Origin: Oenococcus kitaharae DSM 17330
GTDB lineage: Bacteria; Bacillota; Bacilli; Lactobacillales; Lactobacillaceae
Assembly (NCBI RefSeq): GCF_000241055.1
Contig: NZ_CM001398.1
Location: 1,599,163-1,663,162, forward strand
Reading direction: 5' to 3'
DNA length: 64,000 bases
Position 1 is the stretch's first letter; every line of letters begins with the position of its first letter. Below are positions 8,218 through 18,348 of this stretch, piece by piece. The position numbers and the translations under genes were made by a program. The notes below the pieces were generated by a model that was not told the DNA's origin, did not search any database, and saw only the letters and a list, made by a program, of their open reading frames with translations.

Positions 8218-9408
8218 TTAGTCATCAATTTCAGAAACAGTGCCGGCACCAACAGTGTGGCCACCTTCACGGATAGTGAACTTCAAACCTTTTTCAATTG
8301 CGACAGGCTTCATCAATTCAACAGTAAATGTTACATGATCGCCAGGCATAACCATTTCAACACCTTCAGGCAACTCAACGACACCAGTAACATCAGTCGT
8401 ATGGAAGTAGAACTGAGGACGATAGTTAGTGAAGAATGGCGTATGACGGCCACCTTCTTCCTTGGTCAAGATATAAACTTCACCCTTGAACTTCTTGTGA
8501 GTCTGAATCGAACCAGGCTTTGCCAAAACTTGGCCACGTTCGATATCATCGCGGTTGATACCACGAAGCAAAGCACCGATGTTATCACCAGCTTCACCAA
8601 GATCCAAAGTCTTACGGAACATTTCAACACCCGTAACAACAGTGTTCTTAACTTGGTCTCTTAATCCAACGATTTCAACAGTATCGTTGATCTTAACAGT
8701 ACCACGGTCGATACGGCCAGAAGCAACAGTACCACGACCAGTGATTGTGAAGACATCTTCGACAGGCATCAAGAATGGCTTATCGATATCACGAACTGGT
8801 GTTGGGATATATTCATCGATAACATCCATCAAGTGCAGAATAACTTTTTCCTGTTCAGGATCGCCTTGAAGAGCCTTCAAAGCAGAGCCACGGATAACAG
8901 GAATATCGTCACCAGGGAAATCATATTCAGACAAAAGTTCACGAACTTCCATCTCAACAAGATCGATTAATTCTGGGTCATCAACAAGGTCAGTCTTGTT
9001 CAAGAAGACAACGATGTAGTTAACACCAACTTGACGGGCAAGCAGAATGTGCTCACGAGTCTGTGGCATAGGACCATCAGTAGCAGCAACAACAAGGATA
9101 GCTCCATCCATTTGTGCAGCACCAGTGATCATATTTTTAACATAGTCAGCGTGGCCAGGCGCATCGATATGTGCATAGTGACGCTTTTCAGTTTCGTATT
9201 CAACGTGGGCAGTATTGATCGTGATTCCACGTTCACGCTCTTCAGGAGCGGCATCAATTGAGGCATAGTCTTGGGCTTGCGCAAGGCCCTTTTCAGACAA
9301 TACCTTAGTGATAGCTGCAGTTAAAGTGGTTTTACCGTGATCGACATGACCGATAGTACCAATGTTAACATGCGGCTTAGTTCTTTCGTAATGTTCCTTT
9401 TCAGCCAA
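8218..9408 (-). CDS. tuf: Elongation factor Tu
   Basis: EF-Tu is the GTPase that delivers aminoacyl-tRNA to the ribosome. The 396-residue product begins [20 protein letters not shown] and shows the G1 motif [22 protein letters not shown] and SALKA in order, then the two beta-barrel domains. I choose the TTG at 9408. It gives the family-standard N-terminus and has GGAGGA 8 nt upstream. The ATG five codons earlier overlaps that ribosome site and is unlikely to be the start. The gene stands alone with its own promoter and terminator, not in a str operon. Confidence 0.97.
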   Translation of the reverse strand: MAEKEHYERTKPHVNIGTIGHVDHGKTTLTAAITKVLSEKGLAQAQDYASIDAAPEERERGITINTAHVEYETEKRHYAHIDAPGHADYVKNMITGAAQMDGAILVVAATDGPMPQTREHILLARQVGVNYIVVFLNKTDLVDDPELIDLVEMEVRELLSEYDFPGDDIPVIRGSALKALQGDPEQEKVILHLMDVIDEYIPTPVRDIDKPFLMPVEDVFTITGRGTVASGRIDRGTVKINDTVEIVGLRDQVKNTVVTGVEMFRKTLDLGEAGDNIGALLRGINRDDIERGQVLAKPGSIQTHKKFKGEVYILTKEEGGRHTPFFTNYRPQFYFHTTDVTGVVELPEGVEMVMPGDHVTFTVELMKPVAIEKGLKFTIREGGHTVGAGTVSEIDD

Positions 9409-9513
9409 TTTGGTTTCCTCCATTTTTTGTAGTTCATCTGATAAACGATGTAGGCTTAAAATTTTAAGCTTATACTTTATGGCAAATTGCACTAAAAGTA
9501 AAAAGCCTTAACT

Positions 9514-9541
9514 ATTATACAAAAGTCAGCCTAAAAAACAA
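9514..9541 (-). promoter_or_regulatory. Probable tuf promoter
   Basis: On the minus strand a perfect TATAAT (9519-9514) lies 16 nt after TTGTTT (9541-9536). This leaves a 5' UTR of about 100 nt before the tuf start. The -35 overlaps the thiN terminator. Confidence 0.6.
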
Positions 9542-9558
9542 AATATCTTGTTTTTTTA
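9533..9558 (-). terminator. Intrinsic terminator after thiN
   Basis: On the minus strand AAAAAACAAG pairs with TTGTTTTTT around a short loop (ATATT), ending in T. It lies 9-34 nt beyond the thiN stop. Confidence 0.5.
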
Positions 9559-9566
9559 AACTTTTG

Positions 9567-10229
9567 TTAACTATAGATTGCAATGACATCGCCAGCTGCA
9601 AAGCTAATTTTAACATCTTGGCCCTCAATAAACTCATTGGATGCAAAAACACAAGCTTTGTCTGACGAAAAATCATGCAGTTCATATTTGGCATCCGCAA
9701 TTGAAAAGTGCTGAATGCCGTTCAACGCTGCAAAACCCAGATATTTCTTTCGGTAAAGATCAGAAATGACATAATCGCCAGCATGATAAAAAGCAACAAT
9801 ATTTCCGGCATCAAAGAGCCTAATCTTAGGCAGCAGCGATACATAACGCTCTTGAAAAATATTCAGCAGATTGTCCAATTCATGATCCAAGCGGCCGCCG
9901 GTCATTCCGAACAAATTAATTGTTTGATACTCACTGATATCAAAATGGCTTAGAACACGCTGCAAGGCCAATTCTGTATCAGTGAAATCTTTCTCCGGCT
10001 TTGCCTGCTGAAAATGATCAGTATCAACATGAGCCTTCACAAAAGCCAGCTGGTCAGCCGTTAGCGAGTCAAAATCGCCGATCGCAGTTAGAGAGGTCAC
10101 CCCCTTTGTCAAAAGATAATAAGAACCAGCATCGACACCAATCCAATCTGCATCAGCAGTTAAGAAATCGGAAAAATCTGCCGGTAAAACCGCTGTGGGG
10201 CCGCCGGCCAATATGTTAATCGACTTCAA
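9567..10229 (-). CDS. thiN: Thiamine pyrophosphokinase
   Basis: This enzyme makes thiamine diphosphate from thiamine and ATP. The product has NILAGGPTAVLP at the N-terminus, WIGVDAGSYYLL, AIGDFDSLT and KDFTDTELAL (acidic catalytic cluster), then TGGRLDHELDNL, all typical of the family. I place the start at a TTG (10229), because a GAGG lies just upstream and the rpe stop overlaps closely. A TTG at 10244 is an alternative. It is the last gene of the yunD-priA-fmt-prpC-prkC-rpe-thiN run and overlaps rpe by 14 nt. Confidence 0.9.
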   Translation of the reverse strand: MKSINILAGGPTAVLPADFSDFLTADADWIGVDAGSYYLLTKGVTSLTAIGDFDSLTADQLAFVKAHVDTDHFQQAKPEKDFTDTELALQRVLSHFDISEYQTINLFGMTGGRLDHELDNLLNIFQERYVSLLPKIRLFDAGNIVAFYHAGDYVISDLYRKKYLGFAALNGIQHFSIADAKYELHDFSSDKACVFASNEFIEGQDVKISFAAGDVIAIYS

Positions 10230-10887
10230 AATCGGTAGCCTCAATCAGCTTTTTCACTTTGGCTGCTGGATCTACTTTGTCATAAACATAGGAACCGGCA
10301 ACAGCCACTGTCGTGCCGGCTTTGTATGCTTCAACAATCGTCTTGTCATTAACACCGCCATCAATCTCAATATCGAAATTCAAGCCGTGACTTTTCTTGT
10401 AATCACGCAACTGAGCCACTTTTTCAATTTCTTCAGGCAAGAATTTTTGTCCGCCAAAACCAGGATTGACGGTCATTACCAAAACCTGATCAACCATATA
10501 TAAGACTGGTTCGATCAATGCGACTGGCGTACCCGGATTAATCACAACTTCAGCACGAGCACCAGCATTTTTGATCATTTGCAGTGCACGGTGAATATGC
10601 GGTGTCGCCTCAACATGAACACCGATAATATCAGCACCAGCCTCAGCAAAAGTATCAACGATCTTTTCTGGATGGTTCACCATTAGATGAACATCTAAAG
10701 TTAATTTGCTGCCGCTGGCCTTGATCTGTTTGACCCAATCAGGGCCATAAGAAATGCTTGGAACAAAGTCCCCGTCCATAATATCGATATGCAGGTATTT
10801 CGCGCCTGCATTTTCGACCAATTTGATCTGTTCTCCCAAATTTAAATAATCAGCTGCCAAGATTGATGGCGCAACAATAACACTCAT
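10216..10887 (-). CDS. rpe: Ribulose-phosphate 3-epimerase
   Basis: Rpe interconverts ribulose 5-phosphate and xylulose 5-phosphate in the pentose phosphate or phosphoketolase pathway, central in heterofermentative lactic acid bacteria. The 223-residue TIM-barrel protein has VAPSILAADYLNLGEQ, the metal-ligand segments HIDIMDGDFVPSISYG and DVHLMV, MTVNPGFGGQKF, and EIDGGVND. AAGGAGAAAA precedes the ATG. It lies 44 nt after prkC and overlaps thiN, in the common Firmicutes order prpC-prkC-(rsgA)-rpe-thiN. rsgA is absent from this position. Confidence 0.97.
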   Translation of the reverse strand: MSVIVAPSILAADYLNLGEQIKLVENAGAKYLHIDIMDGDFVPSISYGPDWVKQIKASGSKLTLDVHLMVNHPEKIVDTFAEAGADIIGVHVEATPHIHRALQMIKNAGARAEVVINPGTPVALIEPVLYMVDQVLVMTVNPGFGGQKFLPEEIEKVAQLRDYKKSHGLNFDIEIDGGVNDKTIVEAYKAGTTVAVAGSYVYDKVDPAAKVKKLIEATDFEVD

Positions 10888-10931
10888 TTTTTCTCCTTTT
10901 TAAAAACAAATAACAAATCCACTGAGCTGCC

Positions 10932-12881
10932 TTAATTTGACGAGCTGCTGGATGAACTGCTGGATGAACTGCTATCCGGTGTGCCGCTGGAATAGATTAG
11001 GTTAATCGTATCAGTTCCAGGAATCACTTGTGACCCTTGAGCGAATGACTGGCTAATTAATTTACCATTTTCAATCGTAGATGAACTTTGATAGTTGATC
11101 GAAATGGCGACCTTGTTGCGGCTTCCCCAGCTTTCAGCTTGATCACGCGTCATAGATGTGAAATCCGGTACGGTAATCTTGCTGATGCTACGGGCAACTT
11201 GCAGAACAACCACGGTCGTTGCAGAAATTTCAGTTCCTGCACTTGGATTTTGGCTGATCACATCGCCATTATTATAATCACTCGTCTGACTGTAGTTAAT
11301 CTGAAGTTTGATACCATTTTGGGTCGCCCATGCTTGAGCACTGGACAAATTACTAAAGGTCGGTACTGTGATCTTGCGAGTTCCTCTAGAAACCGTGAAG
11401 CGGACAGTTGTACGATAGGGATCCACTTTTTTATCTGCCGCAATCGACTGCTTGATAATCTGGCCGTTAGGTACTGAATTTGAATAACTTTGCGTCCGGC
11501 GAACTTTGTAGCCCTGGTTTCTCAAAACGTTAGCAACAGTCGAATAGTCAGAACCTACATAATCACCAAAAGTTAATTTGCGAGCACCGTTTGACACAAT
11601 CAAATCAATTTTGGTTCTTTTGGCAACATGTGTCCCGATATTCGGGTCGGTTTTAATAATCAATCCTTTTCTGATTGATCGGGAAGTTGTTCGGCTAATA
11701 TTGCCTACTTCCAAATTATTGGATCTAATCAGGCGTTCAGCTGTATTCAGCGGCTGATTACGCGTATTGGGTACCTGAACCTCGCCCGGCCAAAACATCA
11801 TAACAAGAATGACACCAAAACCAATGACCAAAAGACCAGCAAGAATCCATGGCCAAATACGATGCTTTTTCTTCTTCTTGCCGTTTAATTGTGACTGGTC
11901 TTCGCTTGCAGTTTCCTCGACGGATTGAGAAGGAGCCGTATTTGGTGAGGTTCTTTGGATACCGCTAGCCACTTGAGATTTCAGGTCTTCCAAGGGAATG
12001 ACACGCGTCTGTGCCTGGTCATCAATAAATGGCGGGAGTTTAGCTTCTTTTGCACGACGGGGAGACAAACTGGTTCGCAGATCATTTGCCATATCCTCAG
12101 CTGTCAGGTAACGATTATCAGGGTTCTTAGCAGTTGCCCGCATAATGACATTCTCTAGAGCCTGCGGAATATTCGGGTCAAGCGCTTTGGCCGATGGCAT
12201 CTGTTCAGAAGAATGCTTCATCGCAATCGAGACGGCCGTGTCCCCTTTATATGGAACCTGGCCAGTCAGCATCTCAAATAAAATCACGCCCAACGCATAA
12301 ATATCGGATTTATTGGTCGCCATGCCGCCGCGAGTCTGTTCAGGACTTAGATAATGAACAGAGCCTAAAACAGCATTCGTCTGTGTCATGCCGAATTCAC
12401 TGCGTGCTATTGCAATACCAAAATCGACAATTTTAATCGAACCGTCTTTGCCGATGAGAATGTTCTGCGGCTTGAGGTCTCGATGAACGATGCCATGGTT
12501 ATGTGCCATCGACACAGCTGAAAGGACCTGCTCCATAATATTAATTACCTGAGCATAAGGAATAGGAAAATACTGGGCAATATAGGTCTTTAAGTCCATG
12601 CCGTCTACATATTCCATGGCCAGGTACTGCATGCCGTCATAAGAACCGGCTGCCAGCACTTTAACAATATTAGGGTGAACCAATCGTGCTGCCGCCTGTG
12701 CTTCTCTTTGAAAACGCCGCACAAAATCTGGATTGTCCTGTAAATCCAAACGCAGAACTTTAATCGCAACTTGCTGATTACTCTGTGTGTCGGTAGCAAG
12801 ATAAACATTGGCCATGCCGCCTTCGCCAAGAGGACGGACAATCTGATATCTGTTTGCAAAAATTGAACCAGGGTTCATCAC
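10932..12881 (-). CDS. prkC: PASTA-domain Ser/Thr protein kinase
   Basis: A membrane kinase that senses peptidoglycan fragments and controls wall growth and division. The 649-residue product has a cytoplasmic kinase domain (about 10-270: GEGGMANVYLA, VAIKVL Lys, HRDLKPQN, DFGIA, SPEQ), a Lys-rich juxtamembrane stretch, one membrane helix (about 342-364) and four extracellular PASTA repeats. It ends in a run of about 12 serines. The coding DNA of that tail is an imperfect short repeat. AGGAG lies upstream of the ATG. The start overlaps the prpC stop by 4 nt (ATGA), so kinase and phosphatase are coupled. Confidence 0.97.
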   Translation of the reverse strand: MMNPGSIFANRYQIVRPLGEGGMANVYLATDTQSNQQVAIKVLRLDLQDNPDFVRRFQREAQAAARLVHPNIVKVLAAGSYDGMQYLAMEYVDGMDLKTYIAQYFPIPYAQVINIMEQVLSAVSMAHNHGIVHRDLKPQNILIGKDGSIKIVDFGIAIARSEFGMTQTNAVLGSVHYLSPEQTRGGMATNKSDIYALGVILFEMLTGQVPYKGDTAVSIAMKHSSEQMPSAKALDPNIPQALENVIMRATAKNPDNRYLTAEDMANDLRTSLSPRRAKEAKLPPFIDDQAQTRVIPLEDLKSQVASGIQRTSPNTAPSQSVEETASEDQSQLNGKKKKKHRIWPWILAGLLVIGFGVILVMMFWPGEVQVPNTRNQPLNTAERLIRSNNLEVGNISRTTSRSIRKGLIIKTDPNIGTHVAKRTKIDLIVSNGARKLTFGDYVGSDYSTVANVLRNQGYKVRRTQSYSNSVPNGQIIKQSIAADKKVDPYRTTVRFTVSRGTRKITVPTFSNLSSAQAWATQNGIKLQINYSQTSDYNNGDVISQNPSAGTEISATTVVVLQVARSISKITVPDFTSMTRDQAESWGSRNKVAISINYQSSSTIENGKLISQSFAQGSQVIPGTDTINLIYSSGTPDSSSSSSSSSSSSN

Positions 12882-13621
12882 TTCTCCTCCGTAAATTGCG
12901 ACATTAGCAGGACCGTAACGTTATCAAATCCGCTTTGCTCATTTGCCATACTGATTAATTGTGCCACCATTTCACTCAATGATTTATGCCTGGATTTGAT
13001 GACATGCAGGATGTCCGCTTCTTCAACCTGCTTGGTCAGGCCATCCGTAGCGAGCATGATAATATCATTATTTTCAACATGGTGCTCGGCAAATGACATC
13101 TCGGTCTGGGCATTTAATCCGAAGTAACGGGTAATGCTTTGATGGTGAGGTATTTTGTCCACCTCTTCTTGCGAGACTTGGCCACGTTTTAGCAGCTCAT
13201 TGCCAAAAGAATGGTCAAAAGAAAGCTGTTTTAGATTTTTGCCATCAAATACATAAGCCCGGGAGTCACCCAGATTGCCGACTAAGACCTCGGACTTAAT
13301 TGCAATTGCCAACACCATGGTTGTGGCCATTTTTGACAAATCGTCAAAACGTTTGCCTGCTTCCAAAATCCGATGGTTCTCTTCCTTAGCTTTGCCGGAA
13401 ATCCAATCCTGAGCTGTCTGAATGGACGAAATATCCGTCTGCTGCCAGCCGAAGCCAAAATTATTAACTACCATTTCTGCGGCAACGTCACCGCCTTTTT
13501 CACTGGTGACACCATCTGCGACGACAGCCAGCTTGTATTGGCTCTTATTCGTGAAAATCCCGACAAAGTCCTGGTTTTCTTTTTTTCGTGTTCCAATATC
13601 ACTTAAATAGGCGATTTGCAT
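12878..13621 (-). CDS. prpC: PP2C-type protein phosphatase
   Basis: This is the partner phosphatase that reverses PrkC phosphorylation. The 247-residue product shows the PP2C metal motifs in order: an N-terminal SDIGTRKKENQD, VVADGVTSEKGGD (residues about 34-46), GDSRAYVF, LATDGLTK and GFDNVTVLL. It is cytoplasmic. The gene lies 26 nt downstream of fmt and overlaps prkC by 4 nt, giving the standard priA-fmt-prpC-prkC order of Firmicutes. Confidence 0.96.
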   Translation of the reverse strand: MQIAYLSDIGTRKKENQDFVGIFTNKSQYKLAVVADGVTSEKGGDVAAEMVVNNFGFGWQQTDISSIQTAQDWISGKAKEENHRILEAGKRFDDLSKMATTMVLAIAIKSEVLVGNLGDSRAYVFDGKNLKQLSFDHSFGNELLKRGQVSQEEVDKIPHHQSITRYFGLNAQTEMSFAEHHVENNDIIMLATDGLTKQVEEADILHVIKSRHKSLSEMVAQLISMANEQSGFDNVTVLLMSQFTEEK

Positions 13622-13647
13622 AAGTTATCCGTAATGTTATCGTAACA

Positions 13648-14598
13648 TTATATCTCATTTGTCTTGCTACCAACATTAAATGTTCTTCCCTGGCCATTTA
13701 AAAACGCAGCCACGGTCATCATTTTCTTGCCGGCCGGCTGCAAGTCTTCCAGCAAAACAGTCCTGCCATCAGCTGCTGTAATGCCGAACTGTTCCTTCGT
13801 TTTGATAGAAAGTTGTCCAACCTGTCCGATTTTATCGCCAACACGAGCCGACAGTAGCTTGATTCTCTGATTTTCCAGCTGAAAAAAAGCACCCGGGTGT
13901 GGTGAAAGCCCGCGAACCAGATTAACGACTTGGTCAGCGGATTGCTGATAAAAATTAATTCGCATCAGCTGCTGATCGATTTTAGGCGCCAAAGTGGCCA
14001 GTGAATCGTCTTGAGGCTGCCCTTTTGCTTCGCCTGTCGCTAATTTAGGCATGGTTTTTAATAATAAATTACGTCCCACAACAGCCATCTTGGCAAACAG
14101 GCTCCCAGCATCATCAGACGCTTCAATCGTGATCCGGTCAGTTGCGATCACATCCCCAGCATCCATTGCTTTAACCATATACATAATCGACACACCAGTC
14201 TCTTTATCGCCATTGATTAATGCCCAATTGATCGGAGCCGCACCACGATAACGTGGAAGCAAGCTGGCATGAACATTGATAGCAGCGATTTTGGCTGATT
14301 TCAATAATTTCGTCGGGATAAACTGCCCAAAGGCGGCCGTAACGAGAAAATCGGCCTGTAACGCAATCAGCTCGGCCATCTCTGGAGAACCTGACAACTT
14401 TTCCGGCTGAAAGACCGGTAATTCATGAGCCAAAGCCAGTTGTTTGGTCTGTGTCTGCAATTTGACCTTTTTTCGGCCTACAGGCCGATCAGGCTGGCTG
14501 ACAACGGCAACAACATCAAATGCTGGATCGTCGATTAAACCTGCCAACACGCTCTTACTAAAATCTGAAGTTCCAAAAAAAATTACTGAATTAGCCAT
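13648..14598 (-). CDS. fmt: Methionyl-tRNA formyltransferase
   Basis: Fmt formylates initiator Met-tRNA using 10-formyl-tetrahydrofolate. The 316-residue product has the formyltransferase domain: FFGTSDFS at the N-terminus, the catalytic Asn-His region INVHASLLPRYRGAAPINWA near residue 110, and GVSIMYM. A C-terminal OB-like tRNA-binding domain follows (about 205-310). It abuts priA with a 1-nt overlap, so translation is likely coupled. Its cofactor supply links it to glyA, fhs and fthC elsewhere in the window. Confidence 0.97.
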   Translation of the reverse strand: MANSVIFFGTSDFSKSVLAGLIDDPAFDVVAVVSQPDRPVGRKKVKLQTQTKQLALAHELPVFQPEKLSGSPEMAELIALQADFLVTAAFGQFIPTKLLKSAKIAAINVHASLLPRYRGAAPINWALINGDKETGVSIMYMVKAMDAGDVIATDRITIEASDDAGSLFAKMAVVGRNLLLKTMPKLATGEAKGQPQDDSLATLAPKIDQQLMRINFYQQSADQVVNLVRGLSPHPGAFFQLENQRIKLLSARVGDKIGQVGQLSIKTKEQFGITAADGRTVLLEDLQPAGKKMMTVAAFLNGQGRTFNVGSKTNEI

Positions 14599-17009
14599 TA
14601 GATAAATGATACCGGATCTCGATCAATACTTAAATAAATATCATGCGGCAAACGCTCGGAAAATACTGATTGCAGGTCTCTCAAAGTCCCTTCTAAATTA
14701 TCGTCCTTCTTGTATTTTAGGATAATTTGGAAATAGTAGCGATTACGTAATTTCGCAATGGCTTTTGGTGTCGGCCCCAGCATAATTGTCTGTTGTGCCA
14801 ACCTACCCTTAATAAAATCGGCTACGGCATCGATTGCCTGGCTGGCCATAAATTGATCCGGCCCGTCCACGGCAATTTGCAGCGTATAGAAATAAGGAGA
14901 ATAATCAGCCAAATGGCGTAAGGACATCTCCTTTCTATAGAAACCTTCATAATCCTGTTTGGCAGCATATTGTATTGCATAGTTATCAGGATTAAAAGTC
15001 TGGATGATAACATCACCTTTTTTCCCAGAGCGGCCAGACCGGCCGGCAACCTGAGTTAGCAGATCAAATGTCTTTTCGCCCGAACGATAATCAGGAAGAT
15101 TCAAGCCGGTATCAGCATTGAGTACGCCGACTAAAGTCACTTCAGGAAAATCCAGTCCCTTGGCTACCATTTGCGTACCCAACAGCACATCGTATTTCTG
15201 CTGGCCAAAATCACGCAGAATCTTTTCCAGGCTGCCTTTTTTCCGAGTCGTATCCTGGTCCAGACGAGCGATCCGAACATTGGGAATCAAAGCCTGAAGT
15301 TTGGCTTCAATCTTTTCTGTCCCGCTGCCTACATAACGAATTTGAGAACTGCCGCAGACCGGACACTTTGTCGGAATTGCAGTCTCATAGCCGCAATAAT
15401 GGCATTTTAAAGCATGGCTGTCCATGTGAAGCGTCAACGAGAGATTGCAGTTCGGGCAATGCGGTACGTAACCACAATTGCGGCACATCACAAAGGAGGA
15501 ATAGCCACGGCGGTTTAACAGCAGAATTGTCTGTTCTTGGGCAGCAATCCGCTGTTTGACAGCATCAAGTAAATCTGGACTGAAGTCACTGTCCGCGTGT
15601 TCTTTTTGCCATACCTCGCGCATATCGACAATCGACACTGTTGGCAGCATCGCACCGCTGACAGCACGATGATCCATGCGTAATAGTGTAAACAGCCCCC
15701 GTTGGGCACGTGCTCGCGACTCCAAACTGGGCGTAGCCGAACCAAGCAAAGTCACAGCACCATGAAAACGAGCCCGCCACAAAGCGACATCACGTGCGTG
15801 ATAACGAGGATTATCTTCTTGTTTGTAATTGCTTTCGTGCTCTTCATCAATAATAATCAAGCCGATATTATCTAATGGCGCAAAAATAGCAGAACGCGTC
15901 CCAATCACAATTTTAATTTGGCCCTGCCGTATCTCCTCCCATTGATCCAGGCGCTGCCCATCAGAAAGGCCTGAGTGAATCAAAGCCACTGCATCAGAAA
16001 AACGCGCTTTTACTCGGCGAATCATTTGCGGCGTCAAAGCAATTTCCGGTACCAAAAGAATGGCATTGCGTCCCTGAGCAATAGTCCGTTCAATTAACTG
16101 CAAATAGACTTCAGTCTTGCCTGAACCGGTAATCCCTTCTAGAAGAAAAGTCTCCTGCTTTTGGTTATCAATCGCTTGAGCCACTTGCTGGAAAACTTTT
16201 TCCTGATCCGGATTAAGAGCAATCGCCTGGCTTTTGGCGACTGAAATCGCGTGAACAGGGTTGCGCGTCACTGGCATCTGTTTGGCTGTCAGCCAGCCTT
16301 TTTTCTCAGCGGTCGTCAGACTAGCCGGTGAAATATCAAGGATTTCGGCCAGCTCTTTGGTCTGAAAATGATCGTCTGTATGCTGCTGCAAAAAAGCCAA
16401 TATCTTTTTTTGCGCCTCGCGATGCCCTTTTTCATTGAGCAAATCGGTCAATTGCTGTTCACTTAGTGCATTTGACAGGACTTTGACTGTCTTGGCTCTA
16501 TTTTTTTTAGCGATGGTCGTTGTCTGCACGACTTTGCCTTGGCTAATTAATTGATTTAATAGCTGCAACTGCCTGCTGTCATATTGTTCAGGCAGAAAAT
16601 TAATTTCATCCTTATCTAAGAAGAACTGTTTTTTTATATCATCCGATAACTGGCCGACTATTTTCAATCCCTTTAGATATTTGGCTTTAAAAGCGTTAGG
16701 CAGCATAGCTTGGATGACTTGGATACGATAAGAGAAAACATAACGGGCCAGCCAATCCGAAAGTGCCAGCATTTCTTTGTTCAATAACGGTTTCTCATCG
16801 ATAATTGACTGAACTTCCTTCAATTCAAAGTCGCTGTGGGATATATCCTGAACCGCAACCACAAAGCCCATCAAATCACGTTTGCCAAAAGGAACCCGAA
16901 CACGATGCCCGAGCAGATCAAAATCAATTAAATCTTGCGGAATTAAATATGTAAAAGGCTGATTTGTCTGTTTTGTCGGCAAATCGACGATCACAGAAAC
17001 AGTTTTCAA
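14598..17009 (-). CDS. priA: Primosomal protein N' (replication restart helicase)
   Basis: PriA reloads the replicative helicase at stalled forks. The 803-residue product has the N-terminal 3'-DNA-binding domain, Walker A GITGSGKTEVY (about residue 290), DEEHE box, then the zinc-binding insertion with paired cysteines (CRNCGYVPHCPNC, CHYCG, CPVCGS at about 505-555) inside the helicase core. GTQMVAKGLDFP and QVAGRSGR motifs follow. All helicase motifs and eight zinc cysteines appear intact. It overlaps the upstream phosphoesterase gene by 4 nt and fmt by 1 nt. Confidence 0.97.
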   Translation of the reverse strand: MKTVSVIVDLPTKQTNQPFTYLIPQDLIDFDLLGHRVRVPFGKRDLMGFVVAVQDISHSDFELKEVQSIIDEKPLLNKEMLALSDWLARYVFSYRIQVIQAMLPNAFKAKYLKGLKIVGQLSDDIKKQFFLDKDEINFLPEQYDSRQLQLLNQLISQGKVVQTTTIAKKNRAKTVKVLSNALSEQQLTDLLNEKGHREAQKKILAFLQQHTDDHFQTKELAEILDISPASLTTAEKKGWLTAKQMPVTRNPVHAISVAKSQAIALNPDQEKVFQQVAQAIDNQKQETFLLEGITGSGKTEVYLQLIERTIAQGRNAILLVPEIALTPQMIRRVKARFSDAVALIHSGLSDGQRLDQWEEIRQGQIKIVIGTRSAIFAPLDNIGLIIIDEEHESNYKQEDNPRYHARDVALWRARFHGAVTLLGSATPSLESRARAQRGLFTLLRMDHRAVSGAMLPTVSIVDMREVWQKEHADSDFSPDLLDAVKQRIAAQEQTILLLNRRGYSSFVMCRNCGYVPHCPNCNLSLTLHMDSHALKCHYCGYETAIPTKCPVCGSSQIRYVGSGTEKIEAKLQALIPNVRIARLDQDTTRKKGSLEKILRDFGQQKYDVLLGTQMVAKGLDFPEVTLVGVLNADTGLNLPDYRSGEKTFDLLTQVAGRSGRSGKKGDVIIQTFNPDNYAIQYAAKQDYEGFYRKEMSLRHLADYSPYFYTLQIAVDGPDQFMASQAIDAVADFIKGRLAQQTIMLGPTPKAIAKLRNRYYFQIILKYKKDDNLEGTLRDLQSVFSERLPHDIYLSIDRDPVSFI

Positions 17010-18346
17010 TATATCTCCTTGAACGCATAATGAGCCCAGTAATAGTCGGCCATCAATTCGCGCAAAATACCATGAAAATCAAAGGATACCTCGGCTGATT
17101 GCAAGGAATGAAACCAAGGCAGAAAATAATAATGGTCCAAACTGGCAATTTCATAATGTGCATCAGGATCGACATCTGCTTTTTGAATGCCGAAAAATAG
17201 CATCTCGCCAAAGGTATCGCCGCGAAAGCCCGATCCATTTATATGCAGATTAAAAAGATGATCGCGCTGAGACTGGACCTCATCAAACAATTTTAACAGG
17301 ACGCTGCCGTCAATGTCGATTTTCATCGGGTTGATCGTATGCGGCATATCGGTTAAGAGCGAAAAGGCATTCAAAGGCCCTTCAGCAAGATCCTCAAGGA
17401 ACATACCAGTTGACAGCATCGCAATTTGAGTATGAAAATTAACCATTAAAGCCTCAGCGCAGTCATTTACCTGCTGCTTGCGGCTGCGTTCGGCCGGCAA
17501 AAATGCCATGGCTTGATCCGTCAATAACTCCCGCCCAGTGCGCTGCCAATTACTAATAAAGCTGCCTTCTGAAGCAACTTCCGGCAAATCTTCGAATTTA
17601 ATCGTGTGTGCATCTTGTGCAACAATGGCGTGATTATCAATTTCCAGCGTGACCTCGCCAACATTTTCACCATATTTCCCCGCAGCGGCGAGTATAGACT
17701 GATTAACACGCTGGCCATGCGGCAACAAATGATGCGTATGGGCACCCAAAATGACAGAAAGCTCATTAAAATGATCAGCTAATGCCTGATCAGTTGGGAG
17801 CCCCAAATGCGAAAGCAGGATACGAATGTCTGATTGAGCAATCACCCGCTGCATCAGTGAAGGCAGCACATCAAGCGGCTGAACAGGCAGCCAATCGTTT
17901 AACGGATAAGTAGATTCATAGGCAGCTGTCAAGCCGAAGGCCGAAATACGTGTACCGGCCGGCGTGACAAAAATCCGATAAGCTTCTGCCCAGTCCGGTA
18001 ATTGGCGATTATTCTCCAAAATATTATCCAGTAAAACGGCAAACTTGCGCTGTGAATACAGATCTTCCATACGATCATGCGGTAAGGCCAACCCTTCGTT
18101 ATTGCCAATCGTCACAGCATCATAACCCGCATCATTTAATAAGTCAGTATTGGCCTTGCCCCAGCTAGCCTGAGTATTGGCATCGGACCGGTCGATAAAA
18201 TCACCGATATCGAATGTCAACACAAAGTGGCCCTGCGCCTGCAAAAAAGCCCGTCGCGTTTTTAGCCAGTTGGCAATCCTAGGCCAATGTTCAATATGGC
18301 TATGCAAATCGTTTGTGTGCAGAATTGTAATGAATTCATGAGCCAA
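17006..18346 (-). CDS. 5'-nucleotidase/metallophosphoesterase, YunD type
   Basis: A 446-residue member of the UshA/YunD-like 5'-nucleotidase family. The N-terminal calcineurin-like domain shows HTNDLHSH (metal ligands, residues 9-16), FDIGDFIDRS, IGNNE, LLSHLGLPTD and GAHTHHLLPHG. A C-terminal 5'-nucleotidase domain follows (about 300-440). No signal peptide is visible, so it is probably cytoplasmic, as for YunD, unlike periplasmic UshA. The natural substrate is unknown. The gene follows the small phosphoesterase by 2 nt and overlaps priA by 4 nt, so all belong to one long transcript. Confidence 0.88.
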   Translation of the reverse strand: MAHEFITILHTNDLHSHIEHWPRIANWLKTRRAFLQAQGHFVLTFDIGDFIDRSDANTQASWGKANTDLLNDAGYDAVTIGNNEGLALPHDRMEDLYSQRKFAVLLDNILENNRQLPDWAEAYRIFVTPAGTRISAFGLTAAYESTYPLNDWLPVQPLDVLPSLMQRVIAQSDIRILLSHLGLPTDQALADHFNELSVILGAHTHHLLPHGQRVNQSILAAAGKYGENVGEVTLEIDNHAIVAQDAHTIKFEDLPEVASEGSFISNWQRTGRELLTDQAMAFLPAERSRKQQVNDCAEALMVNFHTQIAMLSTGMFLEDLAEGPLNAFSLLTDMPHTINPMKIDIDGSVLLKLFDEVQSQRDHLFNLHINGSGFRGDTFGEMLFFGIQKADVDPDAHYEIASLDHYYFLPWFHSLQSAEVSFDFHGILRELMADYYWAHYAFKEIY

Positions 18347-18348
18347 AA

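Noticed and set aside
9409-9492. EF-Tu beginning upstream of 9408
   Set aside because: The added residues are not conserved in EF-Tu and the nearer ATG overlaps the Shine-Dalgarno of the TTG start.
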